Origin: Cupriavidus sp.
Lineage (GTDB): Bacteria > Pseudomonadota > Gammaproteobacteria > Burkholderiales > Burkholderiaceae
DNA length: 64,000 nt
Reading direction: 5' to 3'
Assembly: GCA_031181345.1 (NCBI GenBank)
Contig: JAPSLC010000008.1
Coordinates: 1 to 64,000, forward strand
Part shown: piece after piece, positions 44,623 to 54,216 of the stretch
Numbering within the stretch: position 1 is the first letter of the stretch
Layout: each line of letters begins with the position of its first letter
The notes under the pieces: generated by a model
Seen by the model: only the letters and a program-made list of their open reading frames with translations
What the model was told of the DNA's origin: nothing
Databases searched by the model: none
Program-made: the position numbers and the translations under genes

Positions 44623-45441
44623 TCAGGCGGGATTGCCGGTCGCCGAGGTTTCCGCCGCGGATTGCGCCGGGGTACCGGACGGCTCGCCCGCGGGCAACAC
44701 CGCTTCGCCCTGGAGTTGCCGGCACAAGGCCAGCACCGCTTCGCGCGATTGCTCGGCCAGCGCACGCCGCCCGGACTCGTCAGCCAGCAGAGGCTGGCCG
44801 AAGGCGACCTGCGCCGTGATGGGCGGCGCGTGCAGGATCGCGTCGAGCGTCTGCAGCAGCGTGAGCTCGCCAATATAGGCCGGCGCCACCGTGCGCTCGC
44901 CAGTGGCGGCGTCGCAATAGCGGAGCGCTACCGGCAGCACGGGCAGGCCGGCCGAGATCGGCGCCTGCATCAGGTTGGCGTGGAAAGGCAGCACGTCGGT
45001 GCCGTCCGTGGTGGTGCCCTCGGGAAACACGCAGACGCGATCGCCCTGCAGCATGCAATCGGTGATGTCGTGCAGCACGCGGTGCGCATCGCGCTTGCGG
45101 CCGCGTTCGATGAACAGCGTGCCGGTCTGCGCGCACAGCCAGCCGATCAACGGCCAGTCCCGGATCTCCGACTTGGCGACGAAGCGGGACGGCTCCCAGC
45201 TGTGCATCACGAAGATATCGAGCCAGGAGATATGGTTGGCGACGACCATGGCCCCGCGTCCGGTCTCCGGCAGCGGCCCGATCAGCTCGATGTCGACGCC
45301 ACAGATCCGCAGCAGCCGGCGCGACCAGCGGCGGATATGCCATTGGCGCGAGGCCTTGCCGAGCCACGGGAACAGGACCGCGCAGGTCAGCAGGCCGCGC
45401 AGCAGGTGCAGGCAAAGGGCGAACTTGCGCAGGGCGATCAT
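44623..45441 (-). CDS. plsC: 1-acyl-sn-glycerol-3-phosphate acyltransferase
   Basis: A 272-residue PlsC-family enzyme that makes phosphatidic acid at the inner membrane. VANHISWLDIFVMHS carries the HxxxxD catalytic motif, GTLFIERG and FPEGTTTDG the glycerol-phosphate binding blocks. A hydrophobic N-terminal helix (FALCLHLLRGLLTCAVLF) anchors it. The C-terminus has an Ala/Pro-rich tail. Starts at 45441 or 45462 are possible, neither with a clear ribosome binding site. It follows pyrC' on the same strand across a gap that contains a hairpin repeat. Confidence 0.9.
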   Translation of the reverse strand: MIALRKFALCLHLLRGLLTCAVLFPWLGKASRQWHIRRWSRRLLRICGVDIELIGPLPETGRGAMVVANHISWLDIFVMHSWEPSRFVAKSEIRDWPLIGWLCAQTGTLFIERGRKRDAHRVLHDITDCMLQGDRVCVFPEGTTTDGTDVLPFHANLMQAPISAGLPVLPVALRYCDAATGERTVAPAYIGELTLLQTLDAILHAPPITAQVAFGQPLLADESGRRALAEQSREAVLALCRQLQGEAVLPAGEPSGTPAQSAAETSATGNPA

Positions 45442-45507
45442 GGGATCGAGGAAAAGGGGCAAGGGCGAGCGGTGACGGTTTGCCAGTGGCTGCTGCCCTC
45501 TCCCCGG

Positions 45508-45533
45508 CCCCTCTCCCGCTGGCGGGAGAGGGG
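45508..45533. terminator. Dispersed GC-rich hairpin, second copy
   Basis: CCCCTCTCCCGC / GCGGGAGAGGGG with a 2-base loop, identical in its stem to 1123-1148. It sits in the 138-base gap between the pyrC' stop (45580) and the plsC start (45441), both minus strand, so it may end the pyr transcript. Confidence 0.5.
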
Positions 45534-45579
45534 AGTTCGGTATGCTCAGGGCGACGCAGCGGCGTGACTCGCCGCAATG

Positions 45580-46890
45580 TCAACGCGCGGCTTGCGCCTC
45601 GCCGTTGCGCGACTGGCCGGCCAGTTCATGGACCAGCTGGCCGCCGACCAGCGTAGCCGTGACCCGGCCGCGCATCTCGTAGCCCAGCCACGGCGAGTTC
45701 TTGCCCTGGCTCTTCAGCGTGCGGCGCTCGACCTTCCACACGGCGTTGGGATCGAACAAACAGACGTCGGCCGCGGCTCCGACCGCCAGCTGTCCGGCCG
45801 GCAGGCCGATCACGCGCGCCGGCTCGCTGGTGATGCGACCCAGCGCCTTGACCAACGGCACCTTGTGCTCGTCGGCCCAGCGCAACGTCAGCGGCAGCAG
45901 CAGTTCCAGGCCGGTCGCGCCCGGCGAGGCCTCGGCGAACGGCAGCAGCTTCTCGTCGTCGTCGACCGGGGTATGGTCCGAGCACAACGCGTCGATAGTG
46001 CCGTCGGCCAGCGCGGCGACGATGGCGTCGCGATCGCGCCCGCTGCGCAGTGGCGGCGAGAAGCGCATCTGCGAATTGAAGTAGCCGATGTCCATATCGG
46101 TCAGGCCGACATGGTGGATGTTGACGTCGCAGGTGACCGCCAGCCCTTCGCGCTTGGCCTGGCGCACCAGTTCGATGCCGGCGGCCGACGACAGCCGGCA
46201 CAGGTGGACGCGCGCGCCGGTGGAGCGCATCAGTTCGAAGATCGTATGCAGCCGCACCGTCTCGGCAATCACCGAGACGCCGGACAGCCCGAGCCGCGAC
46301 GCCACCGCGCCGCTGGCCGCGACGCCGCCGCTCAGATACGGGTCTTCGGGCCGCAGCCAGACGGTAAAGCCGAAGGTTTGCGCGTACTGCAGCGCGCGCA
46401 GCAGCACCTGCGTATTGCGGATCGGCGCCTCGGCCTGCGAGAAGCCGACGCAGCCGGCTTCCGTCAGCTGCGACATCTCGGTCAGCACCTCGCCCTTCAG
46501 GCCCAGCGTCAGCGCACCGAGCGGGTACACATGGGTCTGGTTCAGCGTACGGGCGCGGTACTTGAGCATTTCGACCAGCCCCGGTTCGTCGAGCACCGGA
46601 TCGGTGTCCGGCGGGCAAACGAGGCTGGTGACGCCGCCAGCGGTGGCCGCCGCCACTTCGGATTCGAGCGTGGCCTTGTATTCGTAGCCCGGCTCGCGCA
46701 GCCGGGCCGACAGGTCGACCAGGCCCGGGCAGACGATCAGCCCGCTGGCGTCGATGGTCTTGTTGGCCTGGAAATCGGCCGGCGCGTTGGCGATGCCGAC
46801 GATCTTGCCGGCGGCCAGGAACAGGTCCTGCTGGGCATCGATATTGCCGGCCGGGTCGATTAGGCGGCCACCCTTGATGTGGATCTTCAT
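45580..46890 (-). CDS. pyrC': Dihydroorotase-like protein, predicted inactive (PyrC')
   Basis: A 436-residue amidohydrolase-fold protein of the dihydroorotase family. The usual metal-binding HxH in the VDxHxHLREPG motif is replaced: here it reads VDLSARLREPG. Loss of both histidines predicts no zinc site and no catalysis. Such pseudo-dihydroorotases are known in pseudomonads, where PyrC' is needed for assembly of the aspartate carbamoyltransferase dodecamer. It lies 100 bases downstream of pyrB, which supports that structural role here. The start at 46890 gives the usual MKIHIKGGRLID opening; 46917 is an alternative. Confidence 0.9.
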   Translation of the reverse strand: MKIHIKGGRLIDPAGNIDAQQDLFLAAGKIVGIANAPADFQANKTIDASGLIVCPGLVDLSARLREPGYEYKATLESEVAAATAGGVTSLVCPPDTDPVLDEPGLVEMLKYRARTLNQTHVYPLGALTLGLKGEVLTEMSQLTEAGCVGFSQAEAPIRNTQVLLRALQYAQTFGFTVWLRPEDPYLSGGVAASGAVASRLGLSGVSVIAETVRLHTIFELMRSTGARVHLCRLSSAAGIELVRQAKREGLAVTCDVNIHHVGLTDMDIGYFNSQMRFSPPLRSGRDRDAIVAALADGTIDALCSDHTPVDDDEKLLPFAEASPGATGLELLLPLTLRWADEHKVPLVKALGRITSEPARVIGLPAGQLAVGAAADVCLFDPNAVWKVERRTLKSQGKNSPWLGYEMRGRVTATLVGGQLVHELAGQSRNGEAQAAR

Positions 46891-46990
46891 ATCGTGTCGC
46901 TTGCTATCGCTTGCCATTGCGGCTTGTAGTTGCGGCTTGTGTTGGTGCAGGCGCCCGTCGACCAGCGACGAGCGCCGGGTGGATCGCGCT

Positions 46991-47962
46991 TCAGTCGTTG
47001 TTGCCGGCGACGATGCCCATCACCGCCATCCGCACCGCGATGCCGAAGGTGACCTGGTTCAGGATCACCGACTGCGGACCGTCGGCCACGGCCGAATCGA
47101 TCTCGACGCCGCGGTTCATCGGCCCCGGGTGCATCACGATCGCATCGGGCCTGGCCAGCGCGAGCCGCTCCGGCGTCAGGCCGAAGGCCTTGAAGTACTC
47201 CTGCGCCGACGGCAGCAGCGCCCCGCTCATGCGTTCGTTCTGCAGCCGCAGCATGATGATCACGTCGACGCCCTTGAGCCCCTCTTCCATGTTGTGGAAG
47301 ACACGCACGCCCATCTGCTCGAGCCCCGACGGCAGCAGCGTGCGCGGACCGATCGCCCGCACCTCCGGCACGCCCAGCGTGGTCAGCGCGTGGATGTCCG
47401 AGCGCGCCACCCGCGAGTGCAGGATGTCGCCGACGATCGCCACGGTCAGCTTGGTGAAGTCGTGCTTGTAATGCCGGATCGTGTACATGTCCAGCAGGCC
47501 CTGGGTCGGGTGCGCATGGCGGCCGTCGCCGGCGTTGATCACGTGCACGTGCGGCGCGACGTGCTCGGCGATCAGATAGGGCGCGCCCGAGCTGGCATGC
47601 CGCACCACGAACATGTCGGCCGACATCGCCGACAGGTTGTTGATGGTGTCGAGCAGCGATTCGCCCTTGCTGGTCGACGAGGCATTGATGTTCAGGTTCA
47701 GCACGTCCGCCGACAGCCGCTTGGCGGCAATCTCGAAGGTGGTGCGGGTGCGAGTCGAGTTCTCGAAGAACAGGTTGAACACGCTCTTGCCGCGCAGCAG
47801 CGGCACCTTCTTGACGTCGCGGTCGGAGTCGGACAGCGAAACGAACTGGCTGGCGGTGTCGAGGATGTGCGTGATCATGTCGCGCGACAGCCCCTCGATG
47901 GACAGCAGATGCTTGAGCTCGCCGTTCCTGGTGAGCTGCGGGTTGCGGAACGTCTTGGTCAT
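46991..47962 (-). CDS. pyrB: Aspartate carbamoyltransferase catalytic subunit
   Basis: A 323-residue enzyme that makes N-carbamoyl-aspartate, the committed step of pyrimidine synthesis. [13 protein letters not shown] binds carbamoyl phosphate, and [12 protein letters not shown] and [13 protein letters not shown] are conserved. The normal length and the adjacent pyrC' fit the class in which a PyrB/PyrC' complex forms. A 138-base leader separates it from pyrR. Confidence 0.96.
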   Translation of the reverse strand: MTKTFRNPQLTRNGELKHLLSIEGLSRDMITHILDTASQFVSLSDSDRDVKKVPLLRGKSVFNLFFENSTRTRTTFEIAAKRLSADVLNLNINASSTSKGESLLDTINNLSAMSADMFVVRHASSGAPYLIAEHVAPHVHVINAGDGRHAHPTQGLLDMYTIRHYKHDFTKLTVAIVGDILHSRVARSDIHALTTLGVPEVRAIGPRTLLPSGLEQMGVRVFHNMEEGLKGVDVIIMLRLQNERMSGALLPSAQEYFKAFGLTPERLALARPDAIVMHPGPMNRGVEIDSAVADGPQSVILNQVTFGIAVRMAVMGIVAGNND

Positions 47963-48100
47963 GGGTGAGGCGTGGGCGGGTGCGGTTTGGCTCGGTCGGG
48001 TGCGCGGGTGCTGGTGCTTGGCTTGGCTCGGGCTTGCGTGCTCGTTTTGCTGCTGGTGTTCTGCTGGTGCTGCTGGTGCTGCTGGTGGTGTGCGTGCCGG
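47963..48100 (-). other. C/A-rich leader between pyrR and pyrB with CAGCAC repeats
   Basis: Read on the transcribed minus strand this 138-base gap is rich in C and A and poor in G and U, with tandem CAGCACCAG-like units at about 48049-48090. It has no convincing hairpin. Such C-rich, G-poor unstructured RNA is what Rho binds, so a Rho-dependent attenuator is possible. Confidence 0.4.
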
Positions 48101-48664
48101 TCAGCCGGCGGCGGAATCGTCGTTGCCGTTCAGCGTTTCGGTGCCGAAGGAGAAACGGATGCCGGCGCCCTCGCCTTCGCGCGACAACACCAGGTTGGTC
48201 CCGCGCGGCAGCGTGACGCGCTCGCCGACGAAGTCCGCCGCGATCGGCAACTCGCGGCCGCCGCGATCGACCAGCGTGGCCAGCGCCACGCGCGCCGGCC
48301 GGCCGTAGTCGAACAGTTCGTTGACCGCGGCGCGGATGGTGCGGCCGGTGGCCAGCACATCGTCGATCAGCAGCACCTGGCTGTCCTGCACCGAAAACGG
48401 CAGCGTGCTCGGCTGCGCCTGGCTGTGCAGGCCTTTCTTCGCGTAATCGTCGCGGTGGAAGGCCACATTGATCACGCCGTGATGCGGCAGCTGCAGATCG
48501 GCGACCAGTCGCTCGGCGATCCACGCGCCACCCGAATAAATGCCGGCGATGGACCAGGGCGCACCGCCCGAGGCGGGATCCGATGCCGCGGACAGCATCG
48601 CTTGCACGTGGTCGCGCAGCGCGCGGTAGAGCGCCTCGGCGTCGAGGGTGACGTTGGAAATCAT
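48101..48664 (-). CDS. pyrR: Bifunctional pyrimidine regulator / uracil phosphoribosyltransferase
   Basis: A 187-residue phosphoribosyltransferase-fold protein. [17 protein letters not shown] is the PRPP-binding motif; [13 protein letters not shown] and the C-terminal [12 protein letters not shown] region fit PyrR. In Gram-positive bacteria PyrR binds leader RNA; in proteobacteria that role is uncertain and no classical PyrR attenuator was seen here. The start overlaps the ruvX stop (ATGA). Confidence 0.9.
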   Translation of the reverse strand: MISNVTLDAEALYRALRDHVQAMLSAASDPASGGAPWSIAGIYSGGAWIAERLVADLQLPHHGVINVAFHRDDYAKKGLHSQAQPSTLPFSVQDSQVLLIDDVLATGRTIRAAVNELFDYGRPARVALATLVDRGGRELPIAADFVGERVTLPRGTNLVLSREGEGAGIRFSFGTETLNGNDDSAAG

Positions 48665-49128
48665 AGCGGGAGTTGGTCGAAATACTGTTGCAGGATGATG
48701 CGGGCCGCTTCGTGATCAAGCGCCCCCGGCCTGGCACCGGCCGCCTGGGCCTCCAGCGAGCTGTAGCGCTCGTCGACCCAGGTCACCGGCAGATTGAAGC
48801 GGCCGTTGAGCTGATTGCCGAAGCGTCGCGCCAGCTTGGTCGCCGGCTGTTCGTCGCCGTCCGGCGTCAGCGGCAGTCCGACCACCAGATGGACCGGCGC
48901 CCATTCGGCAATCAGCGCGGCGACGGCCTGGAAGCGCCCTTCCACGGTGATGTTCGGCAGGATGGTCAGCGGCCGCGCCTCGCGCGTGATGAAGTTGCCC
49001 AGCGCCACGCCGATCTTGCGCTCGCCGTAGTCGAAACCCAATACGGTGCCGTCGGTTGGCACGGCGGACACTGGCGCGCCTTGTGGCGCCGGCTTGTGGA
49101 GCGGCGTGGCCGCGTCCGCGCTAGGCAT
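48661..49128 (-). CDS. ruvX: Putative pre-16S rRNA nuclease (YqgF/RuvX family)
   Basis: A 155-residue RNase H-fold protein. [16 protein letters not shown] holds the first catalytic Asp, [13 protein letters not shown] and [12 protein letters not shown] the other acidic residues. YqgF homologues mature 16S rRNA ends; the Holliday-junction name is historical. It overlaps yqgE by 8 bases and pyrR by 4. Confidence 0.93.
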   Translation of the reverse strand: MPSADAATPLHKPAPQGAPVSAVPTDGTVLGFDYGERKIGVALGNFITREARPLTILPNITVEGRFQAVAALIAEWAPVHLVVGLPLTPDGDEQPATKLARRFGNQLNGRFNLPVTWVDERYSSLEAQAAGARPGALDHEAARIILQQYFDQLPL

Positions 49129-49702
49129 GCCCCGCCTCGCCGGAGAGCATGGTGATGTCGATGCCCAAAAGGCGAATGGCGGCGGCGAAGCGTTCCTCGG
49201 GAGGCACGCTGAATACGATCTCGGGGTCGGCCTGCACGGTCAGCCAGCCGTTGCGGCTGAGCTCTTCCTCCAACTGGCCCGCGCCCCAGCCGGCATAGCC
49301 CAGCGTCAACAGGAAGCGGTGCGGACCGCTGCCGTTGGCGACCGCCTCGAGCACGTCCTTGGAGGTGGTCATCTCCAGGCCGCCCGGCACGGTCAGCGAC
49401 GACACATAGACGCCGACCGGGTCGTGCAGCACGAAGCCGCGCTCGGTCTGGACCGGGCCGCCGAAATAGACGGGCTGTTGCGCGACGGGCTGGATTTCGA
49501 GCTTGAGATCGATCTTGTCGAACAGCGTGGCCATGTCGATATCGATCGGCCGGTTGATCACCAGGCCGAGCGCGCCACGCTCGTTGTGTTCGCAGATGTA
49601 GACGACGGCGCCGGTAAAAGTCGGATCCGCCATGCCGGGCATGGCGATCAGGAATTGATTCGTCAGATTGATGGGGGCTGCGGACGTCGCCATGCGTTGC
49701 AT
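49121..49702 (-). CDS. yqgE: YqgE/AlgH family protein
   Basis: A 193-residue member of the UPF0301 family. [36 protein letters not shown] and [17 protein letters not shown] are all conserved family blocks. Its biochemical function is unknown; in Pseudomonas AlgH is linked to alginate regulation. The yqgE-ruvX-pyrR-pyrB order is common in beta- and gammaproteobacteria. The ATG could be 49702 or 49693. Confidence 0.93.
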   Translation of the reverse strand: MQRMATSAAPINLTNQFLIAMPGMADPTFTGAVVYICEHNERGALGLVINRPIDIDMATLFDKIDLKLEIQPVAQQPVYFGGPVQTERGFVLHDPVGVYVSSLTVPGGLEMTTSKDVLEAVANGSGPHRFLLTLGYAGWGAGQLEEELSRNGWLTVQADPEIVFSVPPEERFAAAIRLLGIDITMLSGEAGHA

Positions 49703-49817
49703 TTTATCAAATCAGCGCCAATGTTCCGGAAAAGATTCCCTCGTCCGGGCCGGAGGTTGGTGCGCGCCGCCCCGCAGCCGTTGCGCCGCAGCATCGGCGC
49801 AGCGGTCAGTCCTTGCC

Positions 49818-50558
49818 TCAGTCCTTGCGCGCCAGTTCGGCCAGATCCGCCGGCGTCAGCCAGCGCCATTGGCCGGGCGCGAGCGCAGGGTCCAGCGCCA
49901 GTCCGCCGATGCGGCTGCGATGCAGCGCGGCGACATGATTGCCGGCCGCGGCGACCATCCGCTTGACCTGATGATACTTGCCTTCGGCCAGCGTCAGCCG
50001 CAGCGCGCGTTCGCCGACGATCTCGCAGGCCAGCGCGGCGATGGGCGCCGGTTCATCCTCGAGTTGCACGCCTTCGCGCAGCGCCACGGCGTGGGCCTCG
50101 GTGACGGGCTCGGCCGTCGTGACCTCGTAGACCTTGGGCACCTTGCGCTTCGGCGAGGTCTGCGCGTGAATGAACTGGCCGTCGTCGCTGAGCAGCAGCA
50201 GCCCGGTGGTGTCCTGGTCCAGCCGTCCGACCGCCTGCACGCCGCGCTCGCGCAGCGGCACGGGCAGCAGCGTGTAGACGCTGGGATGATGCAGCGGCCG
50301 CTGCGAGCATTCGTATCCCGTCGGCTTGTGCAGCATCAGATAGGCCTTGTCGTGGCAAACCCACTCCTCGCCATCGACGGTCAGGCGCAGCCCTTCCAGC
50401 ATGAACTCGGCGCCCGGGTCCTCGCACAGCTCGCCCTCGACCTCGACCATGCCGGCCGCCACCAGATCCCCGCAATAGCGGCGCGTGCCGAAGCCCTGCG
50501 ATTGCAGGATGCGGTCCAGCGGCGTGGTCTTGGGCGGTTTGGCGGTCTTGGCGTTCAT
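49818..50558 (-). CDS. rsuA: 16S rRNA pseudouridine synthase, RsuA family
   Basis: A 246-residue protein: an N-terminal S4-like RNA-binding segment (LDRILQSQGFGTRR) followed by the synthase domain with VGRLDQDTTGLLLLSDDG, which contains the catalytic Asp, and GKYHQVKRMVAAAGNHV. The family modifies U516 of 16S rRNA; the exact target here is by homology. A 163-base gap without clear features separates it from hemY on the same strand. Confidence 0.9.
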   Translation of the reverse strand: MNAKTAKPPKTTPLDRILQSQGFGTRRYCGDLVAAGMVEVEGELCEDPGAEFMLEGLRLTVDGEEWVCHDKAYLMLHKPTGYECSQRPLHHPSVYTLLPVPLRERGVQAVGRLDQDTTGLLLLSDDGQFIHAQTSPKRKVPKVYEVTTAEPVTEAHAVALREGVQLEDEPAPIAALACEIVGERALRLTLAEGKYHQVKRMVAAAGNHVAALHRSRIGGLALDPALAPGQWRWLTPADLAELARKD

Positions 50559-50721
50559 CGGCGGTCAGAGGGAATCGGCGGGTTGCCGGGGGTAATGGCG
50601 CAGGCGGCCATGCTGCGCCCGCGCGGGGCTGCATTATGCCCGCAAGCATGCCGTACAGAGATGGCGCGGGTTCGCATTCATCCGGCCCCGTGGCGATGCG
50701 GGACCCGAAGAAAACACGACG

Positions 50722-51912
50722 TCAGGCCGCCAGCAGCGCGCTCTCCCGATAGTGCCGCTGCGCATCCTCCGGCCGTTCGGTCTGCTCGAACAGGCGCGCG
50801 AGCGACAGATGCGCCCGAATACGCAGGCGCCGCTGGTCCTCGCTGGTGGCGTACTTCAGCGCGCGCTCGAAGTTCGACTGCGCCTTGCCCCACAGCTGTT
50901 CGCCCAGGCAAAGCACCCCCAGCGTGAAATGCAGCTCGGCATCGTTCGGATGCTGGGCCAGCCATTTCTCGGCCTGCTGGATCTGCGGCAGCGCCTGGCC
51001 GGGCTCGGCGCAGTCGGCGTAGCGCAGCACCAACCGGCTGTCCCAATTGACCTTCAACGCTTCCTCGACGATCCGGCGGGCTTCCTGCTGACGGCCCAGC
51101 GCCGAGAAATAGCGCGCGGCCGGCTCGGCGATGCGGGCGGCGCGGCGCTCGTCGTTCGACAGCGAACGCCAGAAGTCCTGCAACGCGTCGGCGTCGTGGC
51201 GGCGCTCTTCCAGCATGGCTTCGCAGGCCAGCTGCTTCAGACGCAGCGCCAGCACAGGATGCAGCGCGTTGCGCTTCTCGAGTGAGCGCGCGAGCCGCAG
51301 CACCTCGCTCCAGTTCTTCAGATGCTGATGCGCGCGCAGCGCGATCCGTTGCACATGGATCTGCCGCCCGCCCTGCGCCTGCAGCTGGGCGATCGTTTCC
51401 AGCGCGCCATCGGCATCGCGCGCATCGACCAGCATCTCGGCCAGCGACACCAGCCGGGCCTGCTCGCGCTCGGGGGCCGTGACCTGGGCCAGCCAGCCGT
51501 CGCGCCGATCGGCTTCCTGCATCTGGTGCGCGGCGCGGGCGCCGATCAGCGCCGCGGTCTGGGCCTGCTCGGGCCACACCTGGGCCTCGCGCGCGGTGCG
51601 CTCGGCGCGGGCGAAGCGGCCGGCGAACAGGTTTTCGATCGCCTCGCGCAAGGCCGCCTGCGCCTTCAGCATGCGATTGCGCTCGCGATAGGCGGCGGCG
51701 CGCCGGGGCATCTCGGACAGATGCCGGATCGCGGACAGCACGGTCCAGGCAATGAAGAACAGCAGCAGCAGCAGCGCCAGCGCCAGGTTCAGCGACAGCT
51801 CGACCCGATACGGCGGGTAGAACAGCACCACATTGCTTTGATTGAACTGCGTGAACAGCGCCAGCCCGACGGCGCCGCCAAACAGGATCGCCACCCAGAA
51901 TAGAAGTCGCAT
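50722..51912 (-). CDS. hemY: HemY-like TPR membrane protein
   Basis: A 396-residue protein of the proteobacterial HemY family (not the protoporphyrinogen oxidase of the same name). It has two N-terminal hydrophobic helices (about residues 3-20 and 42-60), then an alpha-helical part with TPR-like repeats such as HPNDAELHFTLGVLCLGEQLWGKA near the C-terminus. It is encoded just after hemD/hemX with GGAG 6 bases before the ATG. Its molecular role in haem synthesis is unclear. Confidence 0.88.
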   Translation of the reverse strand: MRLLFWVAILFGGAVGLALFTQFNQSNVVLFYPPYRVELSLNLALALLLLLFFIAWTVLSAIRHLSEMPRRAAAYRERNRMLKAQAALREAIENLFAGRFARAERTAREAQVWPEQAQTAALIGARAAHQMQEADRRDGWLAQVTAPEREQARLVSLAEMLVDARDADGALETIAQLQAQGGRQIHVQRIALRAHQHLKNWSEVLRLARSLEKRNALHPVLALRLKQLACEAMLEERRHDADALQDFWRSLSNDERRAARIAEPAARYFSALGRQQEARRIVEEALKVNWDSRLVLRYADCAEPGQALPQIQQAEKWLAQHPNDAELHFTLGVLCLGEQLWGKAQSNFERALKYATSEDQRRLRIRAHLSLARLFEQTERPEDAQRHYRESALLAA

Positions 51913-51915
51913 GCG

Positions 51916-54207
51916 CTACTCCTTCTTCAGGGAACGCAGCGCGCCGAGGCTGTCGGACATGGTCGGCAGCTGCACGGCCACGGCGCCGGCCTGCGCCTGC
52001 TTCAGCAGGGTCTGCACGGCCTGCACGCGGCGGCTCTTGGTATCGAAATAGCGTTCGATCATGCCGTGGGCCGCGGCCAGATCGTTGCGGAACACCTGCT
52101 CGTTGCGCGAGAGCAGAGCCAGCCGCGCGTTCAGCAGCCGCAGCTTGACGTTCTCGCGCAGGAACCAGCCCTGGTCGCCGGTCAGCAGCAGCGCCTCGGT
52201 ATCGTCGACGCGGCGCACGCGAATCACCCGCATCAGCTCGTCGCGCACGGTCGCCCAGACGCCGGCAAACCACTGGGTCACGCGATTGCCGGGGCCGTCG
52301 CCGCTGACGTCGCCAGTCCCCGCGGCAGGGGCCGGGGCCGCGCCCGGCTGCGACGCGGCCGCCGCGCCGCGCGGCGCGCCCTCGCTGCGTTCGAGCATCC
52401 GTTCGCTGGACAGCAGCGGCAAGGCGTCGATCTGGTTGATGGCCTCGTCGAGCTTGATCGCGGCGCCGGTCAGATCGGTGTCGGGCATCGCCTTGAGCCG
52501 GCCGATGTCGCGCGCAATGGCGCGGCGCAGCTGGTTGTATTCGGGCTTGTCGGAGCGGGCCAGGCGAACGTCGGCGCTCTGCAGCGCGGACAGCGCGACC
52601 TGGACGTTGCCGGTCAGCTGCAACTGCTGGCCGGCATTGGTCAGCAGCTGCTGGATCTCGGCGATCTCCCAGTCGTCGCGGTTGCGCATCAGGTCCTGGT
52701 AGACCTGCTCGAGCGTGGCCTGCTTGTCGCGGGTCTCGCCGACCTGGGCTTCCAGCACGCCGACCTTGGCCTGCATCTCCTTGACGGTGGTCTGCGCCTC
52801 GCGGGTCAGCACGCGCGACTCCTGCACCAGCGTGTCGTTGTTCTGCTGGCGGCGCGCCAGCTCCTCGGTCAGCCGGTCGACCCGTTGCTGCAGCCACCAG
52901 AACGCGCCGCCGGCGACCAGCACCAGGACCGCCAGCAGCAGCCAGGCCAGGCCGCTGCGGCCGCCCGGGCTGCGTGAGACGGGCCGCTCGCCGGGCGAGA
53001 CACCGGCCGGCGCGGCGCCGGGCGGCATGCCGGCCGGTGGAGAAGAGGAGGAAGCGGTGGAGGTTTGCTGTTGCGTCACGCGATCGACCTTCGTTGACGT
53101 GGATTGCGGTGATTCGGTGGGCGGAGTTGGGGACGGCGCGGCGGGCGAGCCCGCCGGTGCAGCCGATGCGGCCGGGGATGGCGCCTGCGCTTGCGCTGCG
53201 GGCGCCGTCACCGGAGCGGGCGCCGTCGCCGGTGCCGGCGCAGTCGGGGTGGCCGCGGGAACGGGTGCGGCAGTCGGGCCGGGCTCGGACTGCGACACCG
53301 ACGGCGGCACCGCTGGCACCGCTGTTTGCGACGCCGCTTGCGACGCCGCCGGCGACTGGCTCCGATACGGCTCGGCCCAGCGCAGGCAGGCGGCAAGCAG
53401 GCCCTCATCGCCCGGCGCGGCCAGCAGCACGCGCGTGAAGCCTAGCGCCGCCGCCTGCTCGGCAATTCTTGCATGCGGAGCAATGCACTGCACCTCACGC
53501 AGCGTGGCGTCCTCCTGCGGCGACAGGTTGTCGCGGACCAGCCGATCCAGGTTGCGCACGGCCTCGGAACTCGTCAGCAGCCAGAGCTGAGGCGCCGCGC
53601 CCGGCTTCAGACCGTCGCGCACGGCCTGCCATTGCATCGAGCCCGGCGCGGGCATGGTGCGTCGATAGGCCTCGACCGCCAGCACGGTGGCACCGGCCTC
53701 GCGCAGCTTGTCGCCGAGCCAGTCGCGGCCGCCGTTGCCGCGGACGATCAGCACCTCGCGGCCAGCCAGGGCCGGCACGTCGAGCTGGGCCCACAGCGCC
53801 TCGGAATCGAAACGGGTTTCGGCCGGATCGATATCGGCAAGGGTGCCATCGGCGCCGGCGGGCGAAATCACGCGATGACGCGGCGCGGCGATGCCCCGCT
53901 CGGCAAGCGCCGCCACGCTGGCGGGCCCGACCACCGCAACCGGCACCGGCTCCGGCCAGAGCGCGGCACCGCCCTGCGCCAGCGCGAGCGCGTCGAGCGC
54001 ATAGGCGATCGCGTTGGGGCTGACGAACACGACCAGCGCGAAATCGGGCAGCCGCGCCAGCGCCGCGCGCAGCGGGCCGTCATCGGCCGCGGGGCCGATC
54101 GCCAGCAGCGGAAAGCTCAGTACGTCCAGACCCGCGGCCTGCAGCGCCTCGGTCAGTTGCCGGGACTGCCCGGCGGGTCGTGTGACGACGACGGTCGGGC
54201 GGGGCAT
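51916..54207 (-). CDS. hemDX: Fused uroporphyrinogen-III synthase / HemX-domain protein
   Basis: A 763-residue fusion. Residues 1-265 are uroporphyrinogen-III synthase (VVVTRPAGQSRQLTEALQAAG, then LVVFVSPNAIAYALDAL and LWLLTSSEAVRNLDRLV), which closes hydroxymethylbilane to uroporphyrinogen III. A Pro/Ala/Thr/Ser-rich linker of about 130 residues leads to a transmembrane helix (LAWLLLAVLVLVAGGAFWWL) and a HemX domain with a long coiled coil (residues ~440-520). The fusion is frequent in Burkholderiales. It follows hemC by 9 bases and precedes hemY by 3. Confidence 0.93.
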   Translation of the reverse strand: MPRPTVVVTRPAGQSRQLTEALQAAGLDVLSFPLLAIGPAADDGPLRAALARLPDFALVVFVSPNAIAYALDALALAQGGAALWPEPVPVAVVGPASVAALAERGIAAPRHRVISPAGADGTLADIDPAETRFDSEALWAQLDVPALAGREVLIVRGNGGRDWLGDKLREAGATVLAVEAYRRTMPAPGSMQWQAVRDGLKPGAAPQLWLLTSSEAVRNLDRLVRDNLSPQEDATLREVQCIAPHARIAEQAAALGFTRVLLAAPGDEGLLAACLRWAEPYRSQSPAASQAASQTAVPAVPPSVSQSEPGPTAAPVPAATPTAPAPATAPAPVTAPAAQAQAPSPAASAAPAGSPAAPSPTPPTESPQSTSTKVDRVTQQQTSTASSSSPPAGMPPGAAPAGVSPGERPVSRSPGGRSGLAWLLLAVLVLVAGGAFWWLQQRVDRLTEELARRQQNNDTLVQESRVLTREAQTTVKEMQAKVGVLEAQVGETRDKQATLEQVYQDLMRNRDDWEIAEIQQLLTNAGQQLQLTGNVQVALSALQSADVRLARSDKPEYNQLRRAIARDIGRLKAMPDTDLTGAAIKLDEAINQIDALPLLSSERMLERSEGAPRGAAAASQPGAAPAPAAGTGDVSGDGPGNRVTQWFAGVWATVRDELMRVIRVRRVDDTEALLLTGDQGWFLRENVKLRLLNARLALLSRNEQVFRNDLAAAHGMIERYFDTKSRRVQAVQTLLKQAQAGAVAVQLPTMSDSLGALRSLKKE

Positions 54208-54216
54208 CGCTTCCCC

